Source of the DNA: Alphaproteobacteria bacterium SO-S41
GTDB taxonomy: Bacteria; Pseudomonadota; Alphaproteobacteria; Micropepsales; Micropepsaceae
DNA length: 64,000 nucleotides
Direction: 5' to 3'
NCBI GenBank assembly: GCA_019670725.1
Contig: AP024629.1
Location: 3,720,001-3,784,000 of the forward strand
The notes beneath the pieces were generated by a model. That model worked only from the letters and a program-made list of their open reading frames with translations, made no database searches and had not been told where the DNA came from. The position numbers and the translations under genes were made by a program. Shown here piece by piece: positions 16,411-25,671 of this stretch (position 1 is the first letter of the stretch; the number at the start of each line of letters is the position of its first letter).

Positions 16411-17277
16411 GTGAACGAACGTTCCTATTCCGCGCCATCGGGCATACCCGCCCTGATCGGCCTGCTCGTCATACTTGCCGGGGCGATCGCGCTGACGATC
16501 TTCGGCATCAAGGGCAAAGAACCCTGGATGGTTATCAGCGGCATTATCGTCGTCATCATCATGCTGGTCGCGCTGGCCGGCTTTTTCACCGTTGCGCCGA
16601 ACGAAGCCAAGGTTCTGCAGTTCTTCGGCCGCTATGTCGGCACCGTGCATGATGCCGGCCCGCGCTTCGCCAACCCCTTCTACAGCAAGAAGGCCGTCAG
16701 CCTGCGCATGCGCAATTTCGAGTCGAGCAAGCTGAAGATCAACGACCTCGACGGCAATCCGATCGAGATCGCGGCTGTCGTCGTCTGGCAGGTCGTCGAT
16801 ACCGCCGAGGCGCTGTTCAAGGTCAACGACTATGTCGACTTCGTCCATATCCAGAGCGAATCGGCGCTGAGGCAGATGGCCCAGAGCTATTCCTACGACA
16901 CCCATGATCCTGCCAGTATCTCGCTGCGCAGCCATGGCACGGAAATCTCCGACCACCTGCAGAAGGAGATCCAGGAGCGGCTGACGAGCGCCGGCGTGAA
17001 GGTGATCGAGGCGCGCATCACCCACCTCGCCTACGCCCCCGAAATCGCCCAGGCGATGCTGCAGCGCCAGCAGGCCGGCGCGATCATCGCGGCCCGCACG
17101 CTGATCGTCGAAGGCGCGGTCAGCATGGTGGAGATGGCGCTGGAGCAGCTCGCCAAGCGCGGCGTCGTGCAGCTTGACGAAGAGCGCAAGGCCGCGATGG
17201 TGAGCAATCTGCTCGTCGTGCTGTGCGGCGAGCGTGGAACGCAGCCCATCGTGAACACCGGCACGATCTATAGCTGA
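16411..17277 (+). CDS. SPFH domain (band 7/flotillin-like) membrane protein
   Basis: The 288-residue protein has two closely spaced transmembrane segments (about residues 12-32 and 37-56), then an SPFH/prohibitin domain ([18 protein letters not shown], followed by [19 protein letters not shown]) and a coiled-coil-like C-terminal part. SPFH proteins form large membrane-bound rings that organise microdomains or restrain membrane proteases. The start is GTG with GGGAGGAC eight bases before. It is followed after 14 bases by a ribbon-helix-helix gene, an association often seen for this subgroup. Confidence 0.9.
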   Translation: MNERSYSAPSGIPALIGLLVILAGAIALTIFGIKGKEPWMVISGIIVVIIMLVALAGFFTVAPNEAKVLQFFGRYVGTVHDAGPRFANPFYSKKAVSLRMRNFESSKLKINDLDGNPIEIAAVVVWQVVDTAEALFKVNDYVDFVHIQSESALRQMAQSYSYDTHDPASISLRSHGTEISDHLQKEIQERLTSAGVKVIEARITHLAYAPEIAQAMLQRQQAGAIIAARTLIVEGAVSMVEMALEQLAKRGVVQLDEERKAAMVSNLLVVLCGERGTQPIVNTGTIYS

Positions 17278-17291
17278 CGGCCAAGGGGTTC

Positions 17292-17483
17292 ATGGCGGAC
17301 AAGAAGGCCTATGCGCTGCGCATCAGTTCCGACGTGCTGGACGCCATCCAGCGCTGGGCCGACGATGATCTGCGCAGCGTGAATGCGCAGATCGAGTACG
17401 TGCTGAGGAGAGCCTTGCGCGAGGCGGGGCGTTTGAAAGCCCCGCCGCCGGATCCTGTCGTCGACGATGGCGCCGATTCCTGA
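17292..17483 (+). CDS. Arc-family ribbon-helix-helix DNA-binding protein
   Basis: The 63-residue protein has the ribbon-helix-helix layout of Arc/MetJ proteins: a beta strand YALRISSDV, helix DAIQRWADD, turn and helix VNAQIEYVLRRALREAG. It would bind DNA as a dimer through the strand. It is directly downstream of the SPFH gene and probably in the same transcript. The tandem GAAATGATAT units upstream of the SPFH gene are a candidate operator for it, which remains inference. Confidence 0.8.
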   Translation: MADKKAYALRISSDVLDAIQRWADDDLRSVNAQIEYVLRRALREAGRLKAPPPDPVVDDGADS

Positions 17484-17504
17484 GAGACAGCGCCGGCGGG
17501 CGAC

Positions 17505-19535
17505 CTACCAGAGTTTAACGCGCTGGGCGTCGGGCAGGGTCAGTTTGGCGTCGGCGGGAACACCGAACGCGTCGTACCAGGGGCCGAAATTCCGCACGAT
17601 GCCATTCACCCGGTAATAGGGCGGCGAGTGCGGGTCAGCGGCGAGACGCGCGCGCAGGCGGTCTTCCTTCGTCTTGCTGCGCCAGCTCATGGCATAGCCG
17701 AGGAAGAAGCGCTGATCGCCGGTCATGCCGTCGAGCACCGGGGCGTCCTTGCCGCCGAGCGCGATGTGGTAGGCGCGATAGGCGATGGCGAGGCCGGCGA
17801 GGTCGGCGATGTTTTCGCCAAGCGTCAGTTCGCCATTGATATGCACGCCCGGCAGCGGCTCGTAGGCATCGAACTGCGCGGCCAGCGCCTTGGCCTGGAT
17901 CTCGTAGGCGGCGGCGTCCTTTTCCGTCCACCAGTCGCGGATGGCGCCGGTCTCGTCGAACTTGCGGCCCTGATCGTCGAAGCCATGGCTGATCTCGTGG
18001 CCGATCGTCGCGCCCATCGAGCCGTAATTCACGGCCATATCGGCGGCGGGATCGAAATAAGGCGGCTGCAAAATGCCGGCCGGAAAGACGATCTCGTTGG
18101 CGACCGGCAGGAAGTAGGCGTTCACCGTCGGCGGCGTCATCAGCCACTCGGTCTTGTCGATCGGACCCGCGATACGGCCGGTGCGGCGGGCCCAATCGAA
18201 GGCGCGGGCACGCTCGATATTGCCGAGCAGATCGCCAGCATTGACCTCAAGCGCCGTGTAGTCGCGCCAGGCGTCGGGATAGCCGATCTTCACGCCCATG
18301 ACGGTCAGCTTCTTCTTGGCCTCGGTCTTGGTCGCCGGATCGAGCCAAGCCGCCTCGTCGATCATTTGGCCGAGCGCTGTCTTCAGGTTGGCGACCATCT
18401 CGACCATCATGGCCTTGGATTCCGGCGGGAAGCGCTTGGCGACATAGGCCTCGCCCATCGCCTCGCCCATATTGCCGTCGATCGCTTCCAGCGCGCGCTT
18501 CCAGCGATCACGCTGCGTTTCCTGACCGGACATGGTGCGGCCGTTGAAGTCGAACTGCGCGTCGTCGAACGCCTTGGAGAGATAGGGCGCCGCGGCATCC
18601 AGCGTGTGGAAGGTGAGATAGGCCTTCCAGGTGTCGAGCGGCGTCGATCCCACCAGCGCGGCGAGCGCGATGATGGCCGACTTTTCGTTGAGGACGAGAT
18701 TGGGAGCGTGCGCGAGATCGGCCTCCGCAAGGAAGGTCGCCCAGTCGAAGCCCGGCGCTTCGGTCACGAGCGTCGCAGCGTCGTAGGGATTGTAGGTCTT
18801 CAGGGCGTCGCGAGTGTCCGCTGCCGGCCAGTGAAGCTTGGCGATCTCGACTTCCAGCGCATAGATGGCCTCGGCCTTCGCGGCGGCATCGGGAATGCCA
18901 GCGAGGCCGAGCTGCTTCTCGATATAGGCGCGATAGGCCGCGCGGTATTTCAGATTCTCTTCGTTGTCGATGAGATAATAGTCGCGATCCGGCAGGCCGA
19001 GGCCCGACTGGTAGACATAGGCGGCGTAGCGTGCGGGGTTCTTGGCATCCGCCTCGGTATAGAGGCCGAACGGCGTGACGCCGAAGCCGATGATGGAGCG
19101 GGCGAAGGCCTTGGCGAGATCGGCGGGCGCCGCAATGGCGGCGATCGCGTCGAGCCGGGCGCGCACGGGTTCGACGCCCTTCTGCTCGATCGCCGCCTCG
19201 TCCATGTAGCTGGCATAGAAGTCGCCGACCTTGCGGAGCAGCGTGCCGGCTTCGGCGGTCTTCGCACCTTCCGCAATCTCGTGCAGATCGGCTTCGGCGC
19301 GCTCCTCGATATCGGTGCCGTCGCTGAAGCCCGACTTGTCGGCGGGGATCTCGACGCGTTTGTCCCAGCCGCCGTTCACATACATGTAGAAGTCGTCGCC
19401 CGGCTTCACCGCCGTATCCATGTCCGACAGGACGATGCCCCATTCGCCGTATTCCGCTTTCGCGAAAGAGGGGGCAATCAGGCTGGCGGAGACCGCCACG
19501 GTGGCGAGAAGCGAGCGAAGGATCGGCAGGCGCAT
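17505..19535 (-). CDS. M13 family zinc metallopeptidase (neprilysin/PepO type)
   Basis: A 676-residue secreted endopeptidase. It starts with a signal peptide (LLATVAVSASLIAPSFAKA, residues about 9-27). The zinc site is GHEISHGFDDQGRKFD near 510 (two His and catalytic Glu of HExxH), with the third ligand Glu in GENIADLAGLAIAY near 570. NAYFLPVANEIVFPAGIL just before the zinc site holds the substrate-binding Asn-Ala-Tyr/Phe motif. Its function is degradation of short peptides in the periplasm. It is a single gene 85 bp downstream of the cyclase-RDD gene, separated by a strong hairpin. Confidence 0.95.
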   Translation of the reverse strand: MRLPILRSLLATVAVSASLIAPSFAKAEYGEWGIVLSDMDTAVKPGDDFYMYVNGGWDKRVEIPADKSGFSDGTDIEERAEADLHEIAEGAKTAEAGTLLRKVGDFYASYMDEAAIEQKGVEPVRARLDAIAAIAAPADLAKAFARSIIGFGVTPFGLYTEADAKNPARYAAYVYQSGLGLPDRDYYLIDNEENLKYRAAYRAYIEKQLGLAGIPDAAAKAEAIYALEVEIAKLHWPAADTRDALKTYNPYDAATLVTEAPGFDWATFLAEADLAHAPNLVLNEKSAIIALAALVGSTPLDTWKAYLTFHTLDAAAPYLSKAFDDAQFDFNGRTMSGQETQRDRWKRALEAIDGNMGEAMGEAYVAKRFPPESKAMMVEMVANLKTALGQMIDEAAWLDPATKTEAKKKLTVMGVKIGYPDAWRDYTALEVNAGDLLGNIERARAFDWARRTGRIAGPIDKTEWLMTPPTVNAYFLPVANEIVFPAGILQPPYFDPAADMAVNYGSMGATIGHEISHGFDDQGRKFDETGAIRDWWTEKDAAAYEIQAKALAAQFDAYEPLPGVHINGELTLGENIADLAGLAIAYRAYHIALGGKDAPVLDGMTGDQRFFLGYAMSWRSKTKEDRLRARLAADPHSPPYYRVNGIVRNFGPWYDAFGVPADAKLTLPDAQRVKLW

Positions 19536-19570
19536 GGGAGGCTCTCGGTCGGAGGGAGGCGCTATCGAAC

Positions 19571-19607
19571 AAGCGTAGCGCGGGCCTTGTCAGCCCGCGC
19601 TACGCTT
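19571..19607. terminator. Strong hairpin between the cyclase-RDD and M13 genes
   Basis: Perfectly complementary 15-base arms AAGCGTAGCGCGGGC (19571-19585) and GCCCGCGCTACGCTT (19593-19607) surround a seven-base loop. It lies 14 bases after the stop of the minus-strand cyclase-RDD gene, so it probably ends that transcript, although only a weak T-run follows. It could also belong to a dispersed palindrome family. Confidence 0.6.
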
Positions 19608-19620
19608 ATTGTCGCGATGG

Positions 19621-21255
19621 TTACTCGACCCGGACGACCACGGTGCCGGCGATGCGGTCGTGGATGCCCTGACGGCGGCGCGAGAACAGCGCGACGAGGA
19701 TGGCGATCGGGAAGATGAAGGTCGTGAGGACCTTGATCACGTTGCGGCCGAGCGCCGTGAAGAAGGAGAGCGGGCGGCCGTCCTCGCGGGTGACGACGAG
19801 ATCGAAGGCGCCCTTGCCGATGGTCGAGCCGACGCGTCCGGCCTCCATGATCGCGAAGTAAAGCGCGAGCAGGATCAGGGTCAGCGTGTCGAGCGAGGGC
19901 CGGGTGATCGGCATGCCGGTTGCGGGATCGATCAGGCGCTCGCGGACGTGCTGGAACGAGAAGTCCCAGTCCTTATCGTCGTCGCCGATCGAGAACCCGA
20001 AGCTGAGGCCGTCTTCCTCGGCATCGGGCGCGACATGGACGCCGCTGGCATCGACGACCACCGCGCCGTTACCGACGACGACGGTGTCACCGTCCACGAC
20101 GACACCGGGGACCTCAACGTGATCCGACGAGGTACCGGGTGTGCCGGGCGTTCCAGGAGTCGGCGGTGTGCCGGGTGTCCCAGGCGTTCCCGGCGTCGGC
20201 GGGGTGCCAGGCGTGCCCGGTGTCCCAGGGGTGCCCGGCGTACCGGGCGTGCCCGGTGTCCCAGGGGTGCCCGGCGTTCCCGGTGTCCCAGGGGTGCCCG
20301 GCGTACCGGGCTCGCCGCCTGCTCCGCCGCGCTTCTTCTCGGTGATATGACCGCGCGTTCGCTCCTGGCGGTAGGTCTGCGTGAACAGACCGAAATAATC
20401 GTAGGTGACGATCCGCTCTTCCTGAACGATCGTCGCGTTGTCTTCGATCTGCGTGCCCTTGGGGACCCACTCGCTGCTCTCGATGCGATCGCCGTGATAG
20501 CTGACGAAGGGGATGTCGAGATCCATGCGGACGGTCGTCGGCGACACGATCGAATTGAGCGCCAGCGCGCCGCCGAAGCAGGCGGCCGCGACGATTCCGT
20601 AGTCGAGCAACAGCGCGAGGCCACGCCGGAACAGCTTGCCGCGGCGGGCGCGCGACAGATCGGGCGGCGGCGGGGGCGCCATCGCGTGCATTGAATCGCC
20701 CCAGGCCGGTTGCTGCGCTGCAACGCTCTTCTGCGGCGTGACCCCGTCCATGGTGACGGAATAGACGGTCACCTCGCCCGCGATGTTCTTGACCGCCTGC
20801 GTGCCCAGCGAGGCGAAGGTCATCGACAGCTTGCCGCGAACCTGCTCGTAGACCGAACTGGAAACGAGGATGCCGCCGGCCGTAGCCATCTGCTGCAGGC
20901 GGGCGGCGATATTGACGCCCTCGCCGAAGATGTCGTCGCCGTCGGCCATGACGTCACCGAGATTGATCCCGATGCGGAACGTCATGCGCTGGTCTTCTTC
21001 GCGGCCACCATTGCGGGCGCGGAGCTCGCGCTGGACTTCGGCAGCGCACTGGACCGCTTCGACGACGCTCGCGAATTCGGCGAGCAGGCCATCGCCCGAC
21101 CAGCTGACCACGCGGCCGTGGTGGCGCGCGATGAAGCCCTCGATCGCCTCGCGGTATTCCTTGAGCGTGGCGAGCGTCCGCGCTTCGTCCGCTCCCATCA
21201 TCCGGCTATAGCCCGAGACGTCCGCGCAGAAGATGGTGGTGAGCTTGCGTTTCAT
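19621..21255 (-). CDS. Class III adenylate/guanylate cyclase fused to a collagen-like repeat and an RDD membrane domain
   Basis: Residues 1-170 form a class III cyclase domain: [12 protein letters not shown] and [11 protein letters not shown] carry the two metal-binding Asp, and [11 protein letters not shown] the Asn and Arg of the active site. A proline-rich linker leads to a first membrane segment ([21 protein letters not shown]). Residues about 315-375 are twenty G-x-y triplets, mostly Gly-Thr-Pro, followed by an acidic segment and then the remaining RDD helices ([32 protein letters not shown]). The RDD domain is thus split by a collagen-like insert. Start is uncertain; the ATG giving MKRKLTTIF suits the family. 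It is 544 residues long. Confidence 0.9.
   Translation of the reverse strand: MKRKLTTIFCADVSGYSRMMGADEARTLATLKEYREAIEGFIARHHGRVVSWSGDGLLAEFASVVEAVQCAAEVQRELRARNGGREEDQRMTFRIGINLGDVMADGDDIFGEGVNIAARLQQMATAGGILVSSSVYEQVRGKLSMTFASLGTQAVKNIAGEVTVYSVTMDGVTPQKSVAAQQPAWGDSMHAMAPPPPPDLSRARRGKLFRRGLALLLDYGIVAAACFGGALALNSIVSPTTVRMDLDIPFVSYHGDRIESSEWVPKGTQIEDNATIVQEERIVTYDYFGLFTQTYRQERTRGHITEKKRGGAGGEPGTPGTPGTPGTPGTPGTPGTPGTPGTPGTPGTPGTPPTPGTPGTPGTPPTPGTPGTPGTSSDHVEVPGVVVDGDTVVVGNGAVVVDASGVHVAPDAEEDGLSFGFSIGDDDKDWDFSFQHVRERLIDPATGMPITRPSLDTLTLILLALYFAIMEAGRVGSTIGKGAFDLVVTREDGRPLSFFTALGRNVIKVLTTFIFPIAILVALFSRRRQGIHDRIAGTVVVRVE
20131..20311. repeat. Minisatellite encoding Gly-Thr-Pro collagen-like triplets
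   Basis: About 181 bp of degenerate 9-, 18- and 27-bp repeats (units such as GGTGTCCCAGGGGTGCCC on the plus strand) encode twenty triplets in the cyclase-RDD protein: one GEP, mostly GTP, two PTP and a final GTS. The reading frame is kept throughout, and long identical sub-blocks suggest recent slippage, so copy number may vary between strains. Confidence 0.9.
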
Positions 21256-21395
21256 CACGCGGCGCTGCGCTGCAGCCTCCAAAGGGAAGTCGGTCCTATG
21301 CCGATAGCATTGCGGACCCTACTCCCTCAACGCCGGAACGCAGCGACCCCGATCACAATATGATCCACGATCCCCCCTTGCTCCGTACAGGGTCT

Positions 21396-22295
21396 ATGCG
21401 CAAATCCTTCGTCTTCATCGGGTTCTTCGTCGCGGTCATCGCCGCCGTTTCAGGATGTTCCATGTCATCGGCGCAGCGTCTTTTCGTCTGGGGCACGGGC
21501 TTCACGCTCGAAACCGATATCGCCTACGGGCCGGAAACGCGCCAGAAACTGGACATCTACACGCCCAAAGGCACAGCGCCGCGGGCGACCGTTCTCTTCA
21601 TCTATGGCGGGTCGTGGAAGAGCGGAGAGAAGGCGCTTTATCGCTTCCTCGGCCAGGCGCTGACTGGGCGGGGCTATCAGGTTGTCGTCGCCGACTACCG
21701 GCTCTATCCGGAGGTCCGCTATCCGGCCTTTGTCGAGGACACCGCGCGGGCCGTCGCCTGGACGAAAACAAATATCGCCGCGCATGGCGGCCGACCGGAC
21801 AAGATCATCCTGATGGGACACTCGGCCGGCGCCTATAACGTCGTCATGGTGGCGATCGATCCACGCTGGCTGGCGCCCTATGGCCTGAAGCCGCGCGATG
21901 TGAGGGCCGTCGTCTCGCTCGCCGGGCCGCTGTCGTTCAATCCGCTGAAGACGGAGTCGACGAAAGATATTTTCTTGACGGCGGACGACATCGAAACGGC
22001 ACGGCCCGTGAAGCTGGCGGCGGCCGGGGCTAAGTCGGCGCCACCGTTTCTGTTCCTCCACGGTGCGGCCGACACCACGGTCAATCCGGAGAATGCGTCG
22101 AACATGGCGAAGGCTGTGAATGATGGCGGCGGCTCGGCGTCCCTCAAATTCTATCCCGGCGTCAGCCATCTGGGCGTCATTACCTGTTTCGCCTGGCCGC
22201 TGCGCTGGCGGGCGTCCTGCCTTGATGATGTCGATATTTTCATGACGAATGCGCTGAAGGCCGTACCGGCGCCCGTTGAGGAGAAGACCCAGTGA
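21396..22295 (+). CDS. Alpha/beta-hydrolase fold esterase, predicted lipoprotein
   Basis: The 299-residue protein begins with a lipoprotein signal ending AAVSGC (lipobox), so it is anchored in a membrane facing the periplasm. The fold is that of carboxylesterases: FIYGGSWKSGEK gives the oxyanion hole (YGG in place of HGG), GHSAGAY the nucleophile Ser, HGAADTTVNPENA the Asp and PGVSHLGV the His. Substrate unknown; an acyl or aryl ester is likely. The ATG at MRKSFVF was chosen because it starts the signal sequence. Its stop overlaps the next gene (GTGA). Confidence 0.85.
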   Translation: MRKSFVFIGFFVAVIAAVSGCSMSSAQRLFVWGTGFTLETDIAYGPETRQKLDIYTPKGTAPRATVLFIYGGSWKSGEKALYRFLGQALTGRGYQVVVADYRLYPEVRYPAFVEDTARAVAWTKTNIAAHGGRPDKIILMGHSAGAYNVVMVAIDPRWLAPYGLKPRDVRAVVSLAGPLSFNPLKTESTKDIFLTADDIETARPVKLAAAGAKSAPPFLFLHGAADTTVNPENASNMAKAVNDGGGSASLKFYPGVSHLGVITCFAWPLRWRASCLDDVDIFMTNALKAVPAPVEEKTQ

Positions 22296-22831
22296 AGATT
22301 CTGTACGGACTGCTCGTTTCGCTCGCCCTGGCCGGCGGCCCGGCCATAGCCGAAGCCGCCTCGCCCCCTGCCCCGCCCGCGACGCTCGATCCGGGCGACG
22401 TGGCACAGCCCAACGGCATGATCCGCGATCTCTACACCCGCTACTTCGCGGCGACGATGGCGACAGAGAAGGAGGGCGTCACGATGCCGCCCGAGCTTGA
22501 GTGGCCGGCAATCGCGGACAAGTATTTCACCACCGAACTGGCGACCCGGTTCAAGAAGGCGATCGCTTCGGACGAGCCGGTCATCGATTGGGACTTCTTC
22601 ATTAACGGCCAGGATTTCGGCGATCTGAAAGTCTTGTCCGTGGACACGACGATGACCGACGCCCGGACGGCATCGGTCACGGTGAAGACCTCGAATTTCG
22701 GCAACGAAAGCACTACGGTCATCAGCATGGTGAGCGGCATCCAGGGCTGGCGCATCGAGGACATGGCCTTCATCGGCGCCGAGCCGGAAGGCATGTCCCT
22801 CAGCAGCGTCCTGAAGGACGCCGGCTACTGA
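22292..22831 (+). CDS. Secreted protein with DUF3828-like domain
   Basis: This 179-residue protein starts with GTG in a GTGA overlap with the esterase, and carries a cleavable signal peptide (LLVSLALAGGPAIAEAA). The mature part has the NTF2-like pattern of DUF3828 proteins: an N-terminal IRDLYTRYFAATMA helix, KYFTTELATRFKKA, then WDFFINGQDFGDLKVLSV and a final GWRIEDMAF strand. Function is unknown. Co-translation with the esterase suggests a periplasmic partner role. Confidence 0.7.
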   Translation: MKILYGLLVSLALAGGPAIAEAASPPAPPATLDPGDVAQPNGMIRDLYTRYFAATMATEKEGVTMPPELEWPAIADKYFTTELATRFKKAIASDEPVIDWDFFINGQDFGDLKVLSVDTTMTDARTASVTVKTSNFGNESTTVISMVSGIQGWRIEDMAFIGAEPEGMSLSSVLKDAGY

Positions 22832-23431
22832 TCAGTATTTGACGCTGCAGCCGTAAGGTTCCGACTCAGGGGTCGCGACCGGGCGGCCGTTCTTCAGATC
22901 ATCGAGCGCGGCGAGCACGAGGTTGTTCGCCGTCGCGATGTCGGCGGGATCGGCGGTCGGCTTGTCGTCGATACCGCCCGCGTAGACGAGCTTTCCCGAG
23001 CCATCGATCACGAACATATGCGGCGTGGTCTGCGCCTCGTAGGCGCGGCCGATCTCGCCCTTGGGGTCGAGAATGATGTCGCTCGGCGTCGCCTTGGCGG
23101 CGGCGGCCACGGCCTTGGCATGTTCGCCAGTGGCGTAGCCCTGCTTGCCTTCGGCGGACGAGATGATGGTGAGCCACACGGCGCCGTCAGCTTCAGCGGC
23201 GGCCTGTGTCTTCTGCATGTTGCCGGAGCCGTAGTGCTTTTTCACATACGGGCAGCCCTCGTTCGTCCACTCCAGCACGACGGTCTTGCCGGCATAGTCG
23301 GAGAGATTGACGGTCTGGCCGTCGGCATCGGTGCCGGTGAAGGCGGGCGCGGCCTCGCCTACGATGGGCGCGGCGAAAGCGGGAAACGCGAGCGCGGAGG
23401 CGACAAACAGGGCGTTGATGAAGCGGTTCAT
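22832..23431 (-). CDS. Periplasmic thioredoxin-like redoxin
   Basis: A 199-residue exported protein (signal peptide ending AFAAPIVGEAAP) of the AhpC/TSA-redoxin group. It lacks CxxC; instead it has EGCPYVKKHYGS near residue 50 and a second Cys in the C-terminal PYGCSVKY, the usual pair of this subfamily. PHMFVIDG contains the thioredoxin cis-proline region. AGGAGAG six bases before ATG fixes the start. It lies 10 bases downstream of the DsbD-like gene on the same strand, so it is probably reduced by that protein. Confidence 0.85.
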   Translation of the reverse strand: MNRFINALFVASALAFPAFAAPIVGEAAPAFTGTDADGQTVNLSDYAGKTVVLEWTNEGCPYVKKHYGSGNMQKTQAAAEADGAVWLTIISSAEGKQGYATGEHAKAVAAAAKATPSDIILDPKGEIGRAYEAQTTPHMFVIDGSGKLVYAGGIDDKPTADPADIATANNLVLAALDDLKNGRPVATPESEPYGCSVKY

Positions 23432-23441
23432 TGCATCTCTC

Positions 23442-25556
23442 CTAGGAAGACGGGGACGATGGGGCGCCAATCGCATCAAGGACGATCCCCTCGGTCAAGA
23501 GCTGAGGCAGGATCGCGGGGGCGGTCTGGCCGGGTTTGTAGAACAGATAGAGCGGCACGCCGGCCCGGCCGTGTTGTTCCAGCAGCTTCGAGATATCCGC
23601 GTCGCGGTTGGTCCAGTCGCCCTTGAGGTAGACGATGCCGGCCTTCTCGAAGGCAGAGGCGAGACTGCTGCTGGAAAGCGCGACCTCTTCATTCACGAGG
23701 CACGTCACGCACCATGCGGCGGTGAGGTTGACGAAGACGGGTTTGCCCTCTTTCAGCAACGCATCGAGCCGCGCGGGTGAATAGGGCTCGGATTTGGGGC
23801 CTGACGTTTCCGCAGCGGCGACAGCGGTCGAAGCGGTCATGCCGGGCACGACGACCAGCGCCGCGATGACCGCAAGCGCTGCTACGATGGCCGTTCCGCG
23901 CGCGAGCCAGCCACCTTCGCCGCGCTGCGCGATACCCCACAGCCAGAGCCCGAAGGCGGTGACGATGAGCGCGGCGAGACTCAGCGCCAGCGCCTGGGGG
24001 CCTGCCATGAGGGAGAGCACCCAGACGAGCCATGCCGTTGAACCGAACATCGGGAAGGCCAGCACCTGCTTCAGCCGCTCCATCCAGAGGCCGGGTTTGG
24101 GTAGGCGGCGCACCAGACCGGGCGATAGGGTGAGCGCGAGATAGGGCGCCGCCATGCCGAGGCCGAGCGCGCCGAAAATCGCCAGCGCTACGGGGATGGG
24201 TTGGGTCAGCGCCGTGAAGATCGCGCCGCCCATGAAGGGCGCGGTGCAGGGCGCTGCGACAACGGCGGCGAGGACGCCGGTGAGGAACGAGCCGCTGAGG
24301 CCGTCGCTCTTGCCGGTGGTGTTGCCAAGGTTCTGAAGATTGGTGCCGACTTCGAAGACGCCCATCAGGTTGAGGCCGATGGCGAAGAAGACGAGAGCCA
24401 GCGCGGCGACGATGACGGGGGATTGCAGCTGGAAGCCCCAGCCGACCGCCTCCCCTGCCCCACGGATCGCGATCAACACGCCGCCAAGCGCGAGGAAGCT
24501 GAGCACGACGCCCGCCGTGTAGGCGAAGCCGCCGGCGCGTGCGGCGGAGGTCGCACCGCCACCCTTCTTGGCCAGCGCCAGCGCCTTCATCGAGAGGACG
24601 GGGAAGACGCAGGGCATCAGGTTGAGGATGAGGCCGCCGAGAAAGGCGAAGCCAAGGGCTGTCCAGACCGAGAGCGTGTCGCCGTCACCTCCGCTGGCAA
24701 CCGCAGGCCCGGGCGTTGCTTTCAGTTCGAAGGCCTTGGTCTGACCGTCCTTGCCTGTGACCACCATGACGGCGTCGATGGCATCGACGGCTTGGGCCTT
24801 TTCCGGTGTCGATAGACGGCGGCCGGTTTCGGTGGCGATTGTGAGACCATCGCCGGTGGTTTCGACGGCCTGTGGCGCGGCGTTCTTGATGAAGCCGCCT
24901 TTGACCGGAAACAGAACGGCAGACTCAAGGCCCGCGGCGGCGAGTTCGGGCGCCTTCAGCGCGAGTGTGACCTTGCCGTCCTGCACGGCGAAGCTCGCAG
25001 GCCAGGGGCTCGGCATCGGCAGCGCAGCTCGGGCCGCGGCAAACTCGGCAGCCGCGCTAGGATTGGGCGGCGGCGGTGCGGCGACGACGGGAAGGTCGAG
25101 CGAGACGCTGGCTTCCTCGGGCACGCAGATGTCGTCGCAGACCAGCCAGACCGCGTGGGCCTTGAGCGGGATCGACTGACCGACCGTGGCGTTGTCGGGG
25201 ACCTTGATATCGGTCAGATGGAGGACGGTGTCGCTGAAGCCGAAATTGACGAGGGGGCCGACCTGGATCCGCTGGGGATAGGGAAACTGGAGCGGGCCTG
25301 CCGTAACGCCTTCCGGCAGCGTCCAGTCGAGCGTCGTCGCCTCTCCGGAATCGCCGGGGTTGATCCAGTAGGTGTGCCAGTGCTCGCGGATCTGGAAGCG
25401 AAGCGCCACCGTCACCGTATCGCCGGGCTGGACGCCCTCGGTCTCGGCGACAAGGCTGGCCTGGACGTTCAGCGGGTGCGCGGGGGCGGTGTCCTGGGCG
25501 CCGGCGAGACCGGCGGCGGCGAGGGCTGCGACGAAGAGGACCGGCAGACGCCGCAT
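23442..25556 (-). CDS. dsbD: Thiol:disulfide interchange protein DsbD (ScsB-like)
   Basis: DsbD-type proteins carry electrons from cytoplasmic thioredoxin across the inner membrane to periplasmic thiol proteins. The 704-residue protein has a signal peptide, an N-terminal DsbC/DsbD-like domain (WHTYWINPGDSGEA; redox pair in CDDICVPEE), a central eight-helix CcdA/DsbD module with Cys in NLMPCVFPVLSMKAL and APCTAPFMGGA, and a C-terminal thioredoxin domain with WCVTCLVNE near residue 615. All redox cysteines are present. AGGAAA precedes the ATG. The redoxin downstream is a likely client. Confidence 0.93.
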   Translation of the reverse strand: MRRLPVLFVAALAAAGLAGAQDTAPAHPLNVQASLVAETEGVQPGDTVTVALRFQIREHWHTYWINPGDSGEATTLDWTLPEGVTAGPLQFPYPQRIQVGPLVNFGFSDTVLHLTDIKVPDNATVGQSIPLKAHAVWLVCDDICVPEEASVSLDLPVVAAPPPPNPSAAAEFAAARAALPMPSPWPASFAVQDGKVTLALKAPELAAAGLESAVLFPVKGGFIKNAAPQAVETTGDGLTIATETGRRLSTPEKAQAVDAIDAVMVVTGKDGQTKAFELKATPGPAVASGGDGDTLSVWTALGFAFLGGLILNLMPCVFPVLSMKALALAKKGGGATSAARAGGFAYTAGVVLSFLALGGVLIAIRGAGEAVGWGFQLQSPVIVAALALVFFAIGLNLMGVFEVGTNLQNLGNTTGKSDGLSGSFLTGVLAAVVAAPCTAPFMGGAIFTALTQPIPVALAIFGALGLGMAAPYLALTLSPGLVRRLPKPGLWMERLKQVLAFPMFGSTAWLVWVLSLMAGPQALALSLAALIVTAFGLWLWGIAQRGEGGWLARGTAIVAALAVIAALVVVPGMTASTAVAAAETSGPKSEPYSPARLDALLKEGKPVFVNLTAAWCVTCLVNEEVALSSSSLASAFEKAGIVYLKGDWTNRDADISKLLEQHGRAGVPLYLFYKPGQTAPAILPQLLTEGIVLDAIGAPSSPSS

Positions 25557-25671
25557 GATTTTCCTGTCGAACGATGAGGTGCGATTATACTGACCGAAGC
25601 GGCGCGTGGGGTCCCGCATTCTAACGATCGTGTGATCCCAAAGACGCCCGGTTCATATGTGGTGGAGCGCC

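Noticed and set aside
19571-19607. Member of the GTCAT...ATGAC palindrome family
   Set aside because: The hairpin is perfect but its arms and ends differ from the family; it is better treated as a terminator.
17628-19718. 696-codon plus-strand frame opposite the M13 peptidase
   Set aside because: Antisense shadow of a clear zinc peptidase gene; no domain or signal recognised.
20131-20311. CRISPR array
   Set aside because: The repeats are short, contiguous, in frame and encode Gly-Thr-Pro triplets; there are no spacers or cas genes.
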